64,000 bases of DNA from Phorcus lineatus. Its lineage: Eukaryota > Mollusca > Gastropoda > Trochida > Trochidae. The translations under genes were made by a program, and so were the position numbers. The notes beneath the pieces were generated by a model. The model saw only the letters and a program-made list of their open reading frames with translations, searched no databases and was not told the DNA's origin. Of the stretch, positions 14,101 to 24,960 are shown in pieces (within the stretch, counting starts at the first letter, position 1; the number at the start of each line of letters is the position of its first letter). The stretch covers positions 45,037,877 through 45,101,876 of the forward strand of contig OV121081.1 of NCBI GenBank assembly GCA_921293015.1, given 5' to 3'.

Positions 14101-17100
14101 ACTTTAGAACATGTCTTGTCTTCAGACAAACTGTACAACCCAACCAATACCCCTTTGCCATATGGACTCAAATATAACACTTTGCGAGAATGACACTATC
14201 AGTCAGAGAAACTTTTGCATCTTAGTTCACCACCTCCAAACCAAGTATAGCATTTCTTGATTAAATCTGTTCTACACTGCTAAATGTCGGTTTAATTATT
14301 GACGAGGTACTAATTAAATTCAACACGTCCTCATCGTCTGTTAAGACTAATTTTCAGTACTAACTAAGATCGTAATGTTGTTATTGTGATTTCTTCATTT
14401 GATATGGATTGATTTATACCATAGTATACTATAGATGCCGTGAACATGTAAATATTTCACTGGCTCTGGTGAGAGAATACACAAACCAAACACTATATGC
14501 CCATCTTTACCACCATTCCGGCATATACAGCAATTTTACAACTGCATGCAATCTTTATCTTTCGATCGACATGTTTGTCTACACAAAAGATATTGTGCAC
14601 TTCATCAAATGCATAAGTATAACAGACGTTTTCTGTATGAAGAGATCTTGCAGTGTTCAATTGATTTATTCCTATCCAGAGAAGAAATTAAAATTCTTCT
14701 AAAATGACTAGAATTTCATAGCATTGCATATTTAGACACACATCGATATTGTAATTACAAGATATGGAGATGTAGTATTGTGTCAAAGTGAATGAAAGAA
14801 ATCGACTTACATATGATTCATCCAGTATTGAACACGGATGCACATTTTGCGAACAAAATACCGCTTTTCATATATATCATTTGCCCTTAACGCAGTTATC
14901 TTATTTACCTGCCAGCCTATAATTAATCATATAATAGTCAGCAAAATAGTAGTCCTTTTGCTCAGAGGGATATCAAGAAAATCGTTTACAAATACTTGTA
15001 ATCAAAATGTTTGAGGAAGATATACAGATATAAAAATTCCGGACGAACTCTTCGCAAAAGAAACGTATTGCACTTGGTACCGACTCTAATGAAACAAGGA
15101 CAACTATGAGATTTTTTCGATGAAGGAATCCTTACAAATGAACAAACCTCCCAATCCCTCAGATTTACGTTTTAGATAATCAAAATATTAGTTGTCCATA
15201 AATGATTTAAAAACTAAATTATATTAGTCCATTAGTCCATAAGTTCAGTGGTTTCTAAAGGTTTTTTTCGATTGTGATTCTACCGTTACAAAATGCAATT
15301 GTTGTGCATTAGTGTCAAGTGACCTTGTACCAAATCAAAGAGTCAAGGTCATTCTAAAAAAATGATTGAAAATTGATTTACCAGAAATTTCAAAGAAAGA
15401 AACTAATTAAGAGTTCAAGCACTTTGATTTTTTTTGTTTACTACTGACTTCCATCATTTATTTCAGATACTTTCATTTAAAAAAGTGTGACTTTGTTTTG
15501 CCGATGAATTTATATATTTAAAGGATCTTTAAATAGATTTACTTACAAACTAAAAAAAATCAACGGTAAATAGGTTTGAAATGAAAGATCCAAAAATATA
15601 CAGGAACATTAGCGAAAACCAACAAGCTGATCGTGACAGGCGTTTTTCTTTATTAAACTGGACATACGTCTAGTTAACAAGACGTGGTTCTCAAGACATT
15701 TCCGAGCAAAGATGAAATGTTGGGTGACAGCAACACACTCGGACTGGAAGAAGCCAAGGATTGCTATTTAAATCCAATTTCATTACCCTGGTACTTAAAT
15801 GTGTGTCTTCGTTTGACGTTTAAGTTAAGCCGTGTCATGAAACGTTGATTAGCTGCCCTGCGAATCTTGTGGCATATTGTCTGAACAGTGGTAACCCTTG
15901 AAGTTAATTCTAGCAACACTGACAAGTGCACAGATGTGCCCCTTTCAATATTATTCCAATGACACGAAATTATGACTATCTTCATCATTATTAATATTAT
16001 TTATACATATAATCGACGGCGTTACTAATTATGATTCATGAATCTGAATGTATTTCAAATAGGGAATTTTATAGCCTTATCGTCATGGTTGTCAATATAT
16101 ACACAATTGATTAAAAAAAATGTATTCATACTAACTCTATGAGATTTTAAATTAGCATCCCATTGTTCCTAGCTGTGAAAATACTATTCAAAGATAATCA
16201 TTTATATCTAATGCTTATTATAAATATTGAGAACTGGTTAATCGTTTTGCAAATGTATTTTTCATTTATTAAGATGAGTTTGCATAACGAACTGATTTCA
16301 AGAATGACAAGGATTATTCAGGGAAAATGCTAAATAAGCTCAGATGACTTCGATACCATGCTTGATTGAATATTTGTACAGATGACTAGCTTGTAGCCGA
16401 AAATCCCAATAAATTCATTATCAATTTCATACATCGTCAATTTTGTAACTTTAAAGGCTTTATGGCAGTATCATCTCTTTCTAGCTGACAAAACGCAACC
16501 ATCTCAAAGATGACAGATCAAATCTTCAATAAAACAATAACGATGCAGTTTAAGCATAGAATAAAGAACGGGAAAGAAGCCATCTTTGCGTTGGGATTGT
16601 TGTATTCTCTATAACGTTCGCCTACGTCTTCTAAGTGCCAGCAAATCTTTTGAAATATGAATAAAATATCTTCATCATACATAGAGATTATTACCCGAGT
16701 AAGTGTGTCATATGATTTTTACGAAACGAGTGTGAATTTTTGTATTACCCGAGCGAGAGCGAGGGTTATACACTAATTCGCACAAGTTAAACACTTCCGA
16801 GGGTAATAATTTCTTTATTACTGATTCTTTTCCATTTTAAACTCATGGAAATATTCAGAAAACGGTCTCCTTCCTTTGCGACGACCCGCTGCAAACGACA
16901 AAATACGATCACTCGCGCTGAAACAATCGTTGCTAGGCAAAAGTGATATGTACACATGTGCTCATATTGAAAATAAGTCACCGCTTATGATAAACCATAT
17001 GGGTAATAAATAGTGGTATGTCAGTATAATCAACCTATGTTTCAAACCTTTAAACATTAACAGGAACTTCGATAATTCAGAACCTATACAACAACATTTT

Positions 17101-20100
17101 CTTAATGGTTTCGGATATTTCACAGTCACTTATAATGCTCTGTGGTACTTGCTAAACGTAACACCATTGTGTTGGCTACAGAAGATACCCTTCCTCTATC
17201 GTCTGAAGGTCTATTGTCTTGTAGCGTCACCGAACGGGAAAATGTAATATCTGTGACTTTATCCAGGTATAAATAATTATGATTCATTTTCAGTGCCATC
17301 GCAAATCATTGACAAGCTGTCATCCGATGACGTCACTGTACGAGAAGGTGAAACGGTGACGCTAGTTTGTAACGTCACTGGGATACCCATGCCCACTGTC
17401 ACTTGGCACCGTCAGAAGAAATTGGGGGAGGAAGTAGAAAAAGAGAGTGAGTTCTGCCCTGGCACTAATAGTAAGACATCTTCTGTTGCGTTTTTCATCA
17501 TTTTATTATTTCGTTCATTGCCTTAACCATAACAAGTTTATGTGAGATGTTGCTATTTTTAAATTCTTTTTAAGATTTAAAAAATCTAATTTAATTTTAT
17601 AAAATCTTCTGAAACTGTGTTTTGTCTATTGAAGAGGTACATACTATTTTCCACAGCACATGTAATTTCTTCACTACCTTTGCCTCAAACAATTTTTTAT
17701 TTCTTATCTCCTCCATGATATACTAAATATTAGATACTACATGCACATATGGGATTTTGATTAAGAACATTTTATTGGTCTAAGATTTGTAGTTTACTGA
17801 CACACAACTATATTCTAAGAGCTCATTAACATACTTGCCGATATCATTGCAAATACAATGTTATTTGCGGTTATTGTGGCACCGCATAATAGAAACCCAT
17901 GATGTTGAATAAAGCATAATATAGACTAATTTATACCTCACAACTCGAAATAACGCTTTTGGCGGCTAATTAAACTGACAGGTGGACAAAAGTTAGAAAA
18001 ACATTTCTCTAAAACGTTTCATGTGATCAACAGCGTCAAACATAAAGCACACATATTTTCTTTTATGTACATGTGGACATTTATAATTAAGTCAACATGG
18101 ATAGTTTTATCTCTCGGTTTCGTCATGCCAAAATTTGCTCCACTGATTTGACAATCATATGATAGATTCGGAAATGGTTAATGTACATGTGAACGAAAGA
18201 TTATCCTTTGACAGTACCGATGAAGTTATCAAATTGACATTGTTATTAAATCCAAATTACCTTATATTAATATTGCTACTTAGATAATCAGTACATCATT
18301 AAACTTTTAGAAAGCAGCTAAATACTGAACAAAATTTGATAAATAGGATATTGTATTTTCCAAATGTCGACAGCAAAAATTAAGTATAGTTCTGTAAAAA
18401 CAAACATGATCTATATGGGAAACTTCGTTGCTGTAATCATATCTTCAAATATCCGCAGGTCTCATATACGTTTTACTTGTAGTATAGAATTTCACATTGA
18501 AGTATGCGTTAATTGTTTCTGAAGATCCAATACGATATTCAAGAACGTAAACTGATTCGTTCACTCTGGGCGATAGTTTGTCATAATGTGGCTTGGACGT
18601 TCTCGGGTAATGAAGAGTACGTCAACATTTTTTGCATTAGTTAGAAGCTGTCCCTTCTGATAAAACTTAAATCATAGAATATTATCATTATAGGTTAAAC
18701 TTATCATATATCTATATATATATATATACAACTTAATAAATATCTTATTACTCACCCCTATTGTCATGTGTAAATAAAACACTTCATGCATTTATTTCAG
18801 CGTGAATAATTTGAGTAAGGGAATGGATTCCCGCAGCTTAAAAGAACTTTCCTCTTAGAGCCCATTTAATTGATTAAAAGTTTGATTTACTCGAAAACGT
18901 TCTACTGTGCCTATGTAACTGTAACTGTAACTGTTATTGTGAATTCTACATTGTATGTAATAGTGAAAATTATCTTTGAAAAGAATCACCACAAATGAAA
19001 TACCATACGTCAAATCAAATCACAAGGATTAACACTTACTATAATTTAATTCAAAGAAGTATGAGTATGTAATTTTGTCAGACGTAGTCATGAACACATT
19101 ATCTCAGATTTGGCCACATTTTAAACAGAAACATGATTTTCAAAATAAAACCAAATAAAGAAATTTAACTTTAAAAAAAAAATTCGATTCAAGCCACGGA
19201 GAACAAAAGTCAGTATCTATGAAATTTGCTAATGCATCGGTGTATAGTTCTATATTTGAACAACAAAGCTTATACCTTTTAATGTCTAACTTTCAAAGAT
19301 TTATATCAACCTTCAAAGAATTAATGTCTTTAAAAGGCTGTGGTCAGAAGTATCTTTTGTTCGGTTCCAGGAATTGGCGTCAGTGGCGAGGTTCTTATAA
19401 TCCACAACGTTAGTCGATATTGTGGGGGGTCATACGAATGTCTCGCTTTCAATGGAGTCCCCCCTCCCGTTCACAGGAACATCAAAGTGGCTGTTGAGTG
19501 TGAGTAGTTTTACGCAGCTGGAGAATAATCTTTTACATAACTCACCTTGTACGGTTTCATATTAACAACAGCTGTTTGGTGAAATGTAGTTATCACGTAA
19601 GACATTTTAGAATCATTTTTGTGTATATTCTCTGTTATTTCTTGACGTTAAGTAATTATCGTTTTGAAATTTCTTTTTCATGGATACATATAAAACCTGA
19701 AAGAGAATTTAAAAAATACTTTTTCAGACTAAGATTTCTTTTCAGTTCGTTAATAACATTAAAATGTTTGTAGAGTTAGTATTTCCATCCAAACTATCAT
19801 TTCGGTTCCTCTTTTTCATTCATTTGAAACGTTTTGGTGTTATTAAAATGTTATTGAGGTAGGTATGTTATATTTCCGTTGTTTTCATATTTGAATTTAT
19901 GTCATACCTTTTTGTCATGTTCATGTTACTGATTTAGTCAACAGTAGTTGCGTGATATGGTTTAATTATAATGTTCAATACAATCCCAAATACTGTATTC
20001 TACTATTGAAATAGCTTCTCTGTAAATCCACAGTGGTTTGAATATGCAATGTTTACTTGGCGGAATGTTTATTACATCTTCCCATCATTCAGAGGGAAAT

Positions 20101-23100
20101 GCAAGGAATAAGACGTCAGGGAAGGTAATGAGTGATCTTGTGAATATACTCGTTCCGCCGTGAAACCGTAATAAAAATAGTCAAAGTAATGTCACGTCTG
20201 TACATCTTTTACCAAAATCATGAATCTTTTAACAAATGAGGTAGACAAATTAATTTTTTCTCTCTCGTTTCTACAAAACTTTTGGACAAGTATTTTCTCT
20301 AAAAAAATATTCAAATTGACTTCGTGCACTTTCAATTAGTATTTTGTTCTTATGTTAATGTTTATTTAATACGATTTTAATTAATTTAGTGAATCTTGTT
20401 TTTTCAAGGTATGCAATATATGAAAGCATTGTATTGCTTTCATTTGGAGGTGTAGGATATTCTTTTGATGCATATTTGCATGTTTGAAAATTCATTACGT
20501 CTTGTTGGCATTTCATGGTCACATTTAAAACTGTGATTTCAATTCCTAAACATAGCAAGAGAGAATATATGCATTGGACGGGATATCCTCTTGACAGGAA
20601 TATTCATACATGTAAAATAAATTTCCTTTTTGCCATTTTGTATATCAGCTCCGGAATATATAAAGGATGTTTCCAATCCTATCCATAACCCAGGAGCCTA
20701 TTCGCCTTATAAAATACCGAATGCCGGCCTTTTTCATTGGAATATTGTACATGTTATTCATCATATCGAAGAATTAATCAAAAAGCGAAATGTGAAAGAA
20801 ATAAAAAGTGCTCGTCTATGGAATGCTTGTAGCGACAAATCAATATATGACTGCGCTGAAGGTTTCCACTCAGTTCGTTCGGATATGCATCTATTTTATC
20901 GGTAGGAACATAAAGAACATAACCAAGGAACTGACTAGGAGGATCAGGTGGAGTTGCAGGAACCTTTCCTGCTATTTGACCTAGGTCAAATCACGCTTCC
21001 GGTAACACCAAGCACTTTCGAGTTTTGATGAAATTGAAAAATATTGTTGAATGACAGCTGTTTTCAAGGATCATTACGAACGTTTTTCTTATTATTTTCG
21101 TAAGCATTTGTTAGTTTTGTGGATACAAGTAGAGTGAAAAAGTGCCAATTACAAATTCGTGTGCAATGATTTGCAAATATGACGAGGAGAATGTAATCAC
21201 ACCGTGAAAGTTGTGTTTCAACCATGTTGCAGTTTACAAGACGTTGTGAAGTAGTTTTGAATGATTGTTTTTATCTTCAACGAAGAGACTATAAGATTAA
21301 TATACACATTTTTATTTTTCCTTAAATATTTGTATTTACATTACAATTCAATATATTTTGAATTTTCTGAGCTTTTTTTCAATGAGTCAGAGTAATAGAG
21401 TAACAAAATGTTTTCTCTTAATGACACGACAATATCATAGCTAATCGTCCAAAAATGATAATAAATTGATATCATCCGCACCCTTGGAGACAACATATGA
21501 ACTCCTCTTGACGGTATGAACTTAATGTTTCTTTTCAAATGAAGAAATGTCATCAACAATTTATACTCTGATGATAAAAGTTATGAAAGTCATTTGCTCT
21601 TTCTGGACAAGACATGTGGCAAGCTATGAAAATAAGTTGTTCAGTTGAAAAAGTCATGTTTTGCAAGACGCCTTTAGATAAGTGAGGTTATTAGGAGTTT
21701 AACGTCGTTTTCAAGATTATGTCACTTAAGTATCACGGCTGCTAGTTTTATTGCAGGGTGAAAACCCGCAACAGCATTGTGGCTATGCATTGCAGTGAAA
21801 CCTTCGATCGTCGGCTGAAACTAGCCAACCACAAAAGTGAACAATGGGTGGTAGTGTGCTGAAATAAATTATATAGCATTGCACCCAAAGCTTACTGCAT
21901 TTAGAACAATTATTTACTGCAGACAAAGTTGCCGAGCCCCTTGCGGGATTTGAACTCCAGAACACTTGAACCGAAGCCGAACGCGCTTACCACTGCGTTA
22001 TCCCGCCCCTTCAAGTCGCCTTTTAATATGTTTAATTCATTTTCAGTCAATAAATGTTTACTGACATGAAAAAAGGGTTTGATTGGAGAAAATAATATTT
22101 TGTGAAAAAAAGTTAAAAACTAATGTCTTTCCCTTTGCAGACCCACCAGAAATTCGGTTACCTAATAAACGAATGGGTCAGAGTATTGGACGCGAAACCA
22201 TTCTGGAATGTATGGTAACTGCATACCCCCAGGAAATCAGCGAGTGGACTAGGGAGGGGGTACGGATCACTAACAGTTTTAAGTACAGGGTCACAATCTA
22301 CGAGGAGGAGGGTCACATGATGATCCTGAGCCTAAGAATCAGAAACCTCGACCATCGGGACTTCGGTGAATACACGTGTAAAGCCTCCAACAGATTGGGT
22401 TCGGATGAAGAGAAAATGATTTTATATGGTAAGTACATTTCGTCGATAATTGATTTCGTGGTACCCTTTTACAAAAACATAGAACTTTTTTCCTAGCTTG
22501 TAGCGTAATTGTTCTCTCAAATGTTGATGTTCTTGTTGGAGATTGCTTCTTGAAATTAGTTTTTATTAGAATATGTGCCGTAAAAGATTATAAAATTCAT
22601 GGGAGTACCTTTCATGTTTTTCACACATAGTAACAAAAAAGTTGATGATCGATTTATAGGCTGAAAACATAGTTTACAGTGTCATTAGTTATAAATTATA
22701 GTGTCTACTTTTTCAAGTGTTGGTCGTCCTTGTGATAGATGACTTTCCCCTTTAAATCTATCTCTTTCATGTAGGAATAAGAAATATTTCATCAGATTAG
22801 CTTTTTGTTATTTATAAATAGGAACGTAAATGTATAACATTTAACTTGTCGAGAAGAAAATGGTATACACTGCTTGATCTACAGACGATTACATTACTAA
22901 CATGTTCCTATTTGACATTTGTCATTTGAATGATCATCGTTCCACACATAAAACACACAAGAAAATTTAACGATTCAAAGACATGTTATTTGAATTGAAC
23001 TAACAAAGTCATCCTCAAGATATAATCAGAGCTCATTAATTATTAAAGGATATTAATAACTTCTTAAACGACGAAACAGTAAGAATTTAAACATTACTCA

Positions 23101-24306
23101 TCAACCTTCCCCCTCATTGATTAATATTTCTACAGACTACACGCCCTACCAGAAGCCGACGACAAGGCTACCACCTCCAACTACCACTTTTCTTCATGAA
23201 GTTACTACCATTGGAAGAAAGCATATGCGGACCTACCCCCCAGAGATTCACACGAAACAGGGACAGTCGGTGCTTATCAGACCGGGCTCCGTCAACCGAC
23301 CCACCCAGTTCGAGAGGGACAAATACCCCCCTGGTAATCAGCATAAACACCCCCTTAAGCCCCAGCAGCCCCGTCAAGTCGACAGCGGTGTATGCACGGG
23401 CAGTCTTTTGCCTGTTTGTACGTGTTTAAATGTTGTTTTGTCAATGTTGACTACTAATTATATGATTATTGGGACCAAATAGATATAGGCCTCTCGGGTT
23501 ACATATTTTAAGTGGTTTTTTTTAATACATGTTAGGCGACTGATTTTTTATTGACTCATTGAACTATAGTTTTATGTAAGGATAGTTTTTCGCCATAATC
23601 AGTGTCGATTTTTAAAAACTATTTTTGCTATGACATCAATATGATTGGAAGAAAGGGGCTATGATAGAATTTTGGAATCAGGATTTTTTCAGGAAGAGAC
23701 TCCTTACTGTTTTATTCACATTCTCCTTGAGATTTTTGTGAGACTTTTGCTTTGTTTTACTTCTCACGATTCTAAGGTTTCTTATGTAAGATGGCGTTTT
23801 GCGTTTAAAATGATTTTAGATCTAATTATCCTCTCGATGAAAATTATTATAAATTGAAAATTGTGCATACTTGTACATAGATATGTACATTAGTGCATTA
23901 TCATTATGAACATGCCATACCACAAAACATTAACTGTCATGAATGTCTATAGTTTATATCCATCCTTCATGTTTACATAAACACAATTCCTGATCTGCAA
24001 GTTAAATGAGTTAATTGTTAACTGACATGTTCAAAATCTTATTGTCGAGTAGTAATAACTCCTAAATATGACAAATCTAAGATATTCAAAACTCATCGTC
24101 ATTGTACGATAACCAGATGAAATATCCACTATTTTTATCTTCAAATTTGTAAACATAGCCTTCAATGGTTGTTCTTGCTTTCAGGCGCTTCCGGTCAAAC
24201 CTTGGAAACAAGCAGCACTGGAACGAGGAATATACTCAACACAGCACCAATAGTGATTGCCTCCTGGTTGACATTTACATACTATTCTCTAAATCACTGC
24301 TTGTGA
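6931..24306 (+). CDS. Lachesin/IgLON-like GPI-anchored Ig protein (gene span, 7 exons seen)
   Basis: This is a neural-type cell adhesion protein with three Ig domains, expected at the outer cell surface. Exons are 6931-7040, 13529-13733, 17294-17446, 19371-19499, 22141-22428, 23136-23333 and 24185-24306. Borders are AG/GT and the phases chain without conflict (1,0,1,1,1,1,1), giving 401 residues before a stop. Each Ig domain has its Cys pair: LPCSV/YNCQV, LVCNV/YECLA and LECMV/YTCKA. A Pro/Thr stalk and a hydrophobic end typical of GPI addition follow. The domain order and the phase 0 intron inside Ig1 match the lachesin/DIP/IgLON group of homophilic or heterophilic adhesion proteins. The missing piece is the signal-peptide exon, which must end in phase 1 upstream of 6931. 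A possible poly(A) signal (attaaa) is at 24383. The exact orthologue is not determined. Confidence 0.85.
7093..7287 (-). mobile_element. LINE 3' end remnant with (AAT)n tracts
   Basis: On the minus strand the frame reads APCVWNSLPATLRDAPTLET then SLKTYLFK. This is the well-known C-terminal end of non-LTR reverse transcriptases (WNSLP...LR...FK..LK..LF). AAT-type microsatellites lie on both sides (7093-7129 and 7257-7287). It sits in the first visible intron of Ig gene 1. Confidence 0.65.
8113..8648 (+). mobile_element. TIR element family H, copy 1
   Basis: The left end is aaaggcactagtgcaca and the right end is its imperfect inverse (gtccactggtgcctt). The interior, for example aagtatttcattgcatgaaa then agctaacgtgactacatatg and tcctc, matches 32411-33001. 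No coding capacity. Confidence 0.55.
8776..9485 (+). pseudogene. LINE reverse transcriptase C-terminal remnant
   Basis: Two overlapping frames give FENLKLIKKVHLRFIKLAVG then MVYGEFGREPLFIELYKGVI and LRWMSFVTKVLNGCGLSE. Degraded pieces follow (YLPEDTYFPISK, PKEERLCMLHKC). This order is that of the end of a non-LTR retrotransposon ORF2, finishing in the R-x-C-x-x-C region. Several frameshifts and stops show decay. Confidence 0.6.
9486..13528. other. Intron between exons A and B of Ig gene 1, 3' part
   Basis: AT-rich, with the TA microsatellite at 11051-11125. No other gene is supported. Confidence 0.5.
11051..11125 (+). repeat. (TA)n microsatellite
   Basis: About 37 uninterrupted TA units. 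Confidence 0.95.
13529..13733 (+). CDS. Ig gene 1, exon B: rest of Ig domain 1
   Basis: The exon starts after ttgatcag and ends at gtgagt, phase 0 to phase 1. It begins VVWTDQW (the invariant Ig Trp) and continues through RLSIERP and WNLHIRTVRYNDQGIYNCQV. That is the D-x-G-x-Y-x-C motif with the second Cys, followed by the G strand VNLKVQ. This layout is highly typical of lachesin/DIP first domains, including the split between the first Cys and the Trp. Confidence 0.88.
13734..17293. other. Intron between exons B and C
   Basis: AT-rich. Holds foldback family A copy 1 near its 3' end. The open frames at 14409-14702 and 15764-15988 show no recognisable domain and no splice logic. Confidence 0.5.
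16688..17009 (+). mobile_element. Foldback element family A, copy 1
   Basis: The ends are TTATTACCC and GGGTAATAA. A central core acccgagcgagagcgagggt sits between partly decayed inverted arms (tgtcatatgatttttacgaaac on the left). The right half (gttgctaggcaaaagtgata, cacatgtgctcatattgaaa) is shared with the copy at 50582-50943. Confidence 0.75.
17294..17446 (+). CDS. Ig gene 1, exon C: first half of Ig domain 2
   Basis: The acceptor is ttttcag and the donor gtgagttc, phase 1 to phase 1. It reads VPSQIIDKLSSDDVTVREGE then TVTLVCNVTGIPMPTVTWHR. This matches the family pattern P-x-I, V-R-E-G-x, L-x-C, G-x-P-x-P-x-V-x-W of an I-set domain. Confidence 0.88.
18190..18325 (+). mobile_element. Diverged right half of TIR family D
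   Basis: The segment from gaaagattatcctttgacag to taaacttttagaaagcagct follows the right end of the elements at 31589 and 49713 (gatgaagttat...attgcta...agcagct) with many changes. Confidence 0.4.
19371..19499 (+). CDS. Ig gene 1, exon D: second half of Ig domain 2
   Basis: The acceptor is gttccag and the donor gtgagtag, phase 1 to phase 1. It reads RIGVSGEVLIIHNVSRYCGG then SYECLAFNGVPPPVHRNIKV. It supplies the second Cys (YEC) and the G strand. An extra Cys (RYC) lies just before it, unusual for the family. The homologous exon of the second Ig locus (63346-63471) has the same phases and nearly the same length (126 against 129 bp). Confidence 0.85.
20649..20905 (+). CDS. Possible alternative terminal exon of Ig gene 1
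   Basis: Inside the intron between exons D and E, a T-rich tract ending tatatcag is followed by an 84-codon open frame to a TAG. If joined to exon D (phase 1) it is in frame, giving S-PEYIKDVSNPIHNPGAYSP and on to HLFYR. It would end the protein after Ig2, without Ig3 or a membrane anchor. No domain is recognised. Phase agreement alone has a one in three chance, so this is only a candidate. Confidence 0.22.
21680..22010 (-). mobile_element. tRNA-derived SINE, copy 2
   Basis: On the minus strand it starts GGGGCGGGATAACGCAGTGG and runs through the shared body to a tail near 21683. Imperfect target duplications (caagacgcctttaga / caagtcgccttttaa) flank it. It lies in the intron before exon E of Ig gene 1. 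Confidence 0.82.
22141..22428 (+). CDS. Ig gene 1, exon E: complete Ig domain 3
   Basis: The acceptor is ccctttgcag and the donor gtaagt, phase 1 to phase 1, 288 bp. With the base from exon D it starts Y-PPEIRLPNK, the usual start of the third domain in this family. It contains LECMV, EWTREG, the D-F-G-E-Y-T-C motif and the end strand KMILY. Splicing is supported by strong consensus at both borders. Confidence 0.9.
22429..24184. other. Introns E-F and F-G
   Basis: Apart from exon F (23136-23333), both introns are AT-rich sequence with no element or further exon seen. Confidence 0.5.
23136..23333 (+). CDS. Ig gene 1, exon F: Pro/Thr-rich stalk
   Basis: The acceptor is ttctacag and the donor gtaatc, phase 1 to phase 1. 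It reads DYTPYQKPTTRLPPPTTTFL and continues with basic and proline residues to FERDKYPP. There is no fold signature. A short Thr/Pro hinge between the last Ig domain and the membrane anchor is normal in GPI-linked Ig proteins, and Thr runs suggest O-glycosylation. The donor is weaker than its neighbours, so the exact 3' edge is less certain. Confidence 0.72.
24185..24306 (+). CDS. Ig gene 1, exon G: GPI-signal terminal exon
   Basis: The acceptor is gctttcag, entered in phase 1, and the stop TGA is at 24304-24306. It reads GASGQTLETSSTGTRNILNT and then the hydrophobic APIVIASWLTFTYYSLNHCL. Small residues (STGTRN) before a hydrophobic end with no basic tail is the pattern of a GPI-attachment signal. 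Attachment is inferred. Confidence 0.75.
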
Positions 24307-24382
24307 TGGTGATTCAGGAGACAGTCTTTGTTCCCGTTTGACGATTCTGTGTAGGGACCATTAATGGAATGGCTCAATGTGT

Positions 24383-24388
24383 ATTAAA
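24383..24388 (+). promoter_or_regulatory. Possible poly(A) signal of Ig gene 1
   Basis: attaaa, 77 bases after the stop codon; a common variant of AATAAA. Confidence 0.3.
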
Positions 24389-24915
24389 TACAAGCATTTC
24401 ACCTGCATCTGACTAGGAAGGCGAGTGACCATATAGATACAATATTCATTTTATCGTAAAGAATCCTCGTGTCGACGCCAACTAGGCTGGAGCAATGGGC
24501 AGTGATAACTTTACGATTTACTAAGGATCAAGCTGCTTTCCGAAGCAAATGAATATGTGGACTTGACTCTGCCTCGGATCTTATATTTGATGTTGATGTC
24601 AAATATATAAGAGAACTGTATCAGAGTAGAAGCTTTAGTTACAGGAGATACCAGATGTGTATTAATGTAGATGAATGACTTCTGGTATTCCAATACGGAC
24701 TGGTGTATGGTAGGATACCATACCACTATGGTACGGGCTGAATATGGCAAAGACATTCTCACATGTATGGGTTTTTAAAATTTCTTTGGTCAAAACGCCT
24801 TTCAGGAGAGAACTTAATATTCGTCATGAATGTCGCAATTCTAATATGTACCGACGGCAGTTAGAATGCCGCAGGCATGTGGCCGTGGTATTCCTAATTT
24901 CAAGTTTGTAAGAAA

Positions 24916-24960
24916 CTTTTAAAACCCCAACTCACTCACTTTTAAAACCCCAACTCACTC
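24916..24960 (+). repeat. SINE tail relics
   Basis: Two copies of tttaaaaccccaactcactc, the 3' tail of the SINE family, stand side by side with no SINE body. Confidence 0.5.

Larger units (their letters stand above)
17447..22140. other. Introns C-D and D-E
   Basis: Apart from exon D, the possible alternative exon at 20649, a family D relic and SINE copy 2, nothing recognisable is seen. Confidence 0.5.

Noticed and set aside
15764..15988. Minus-strand 74-codon frame vaguely like a transposase N-terminus
   Set aside because: No GRPR, helix-turn-helix or DDE motif could be confirmed.
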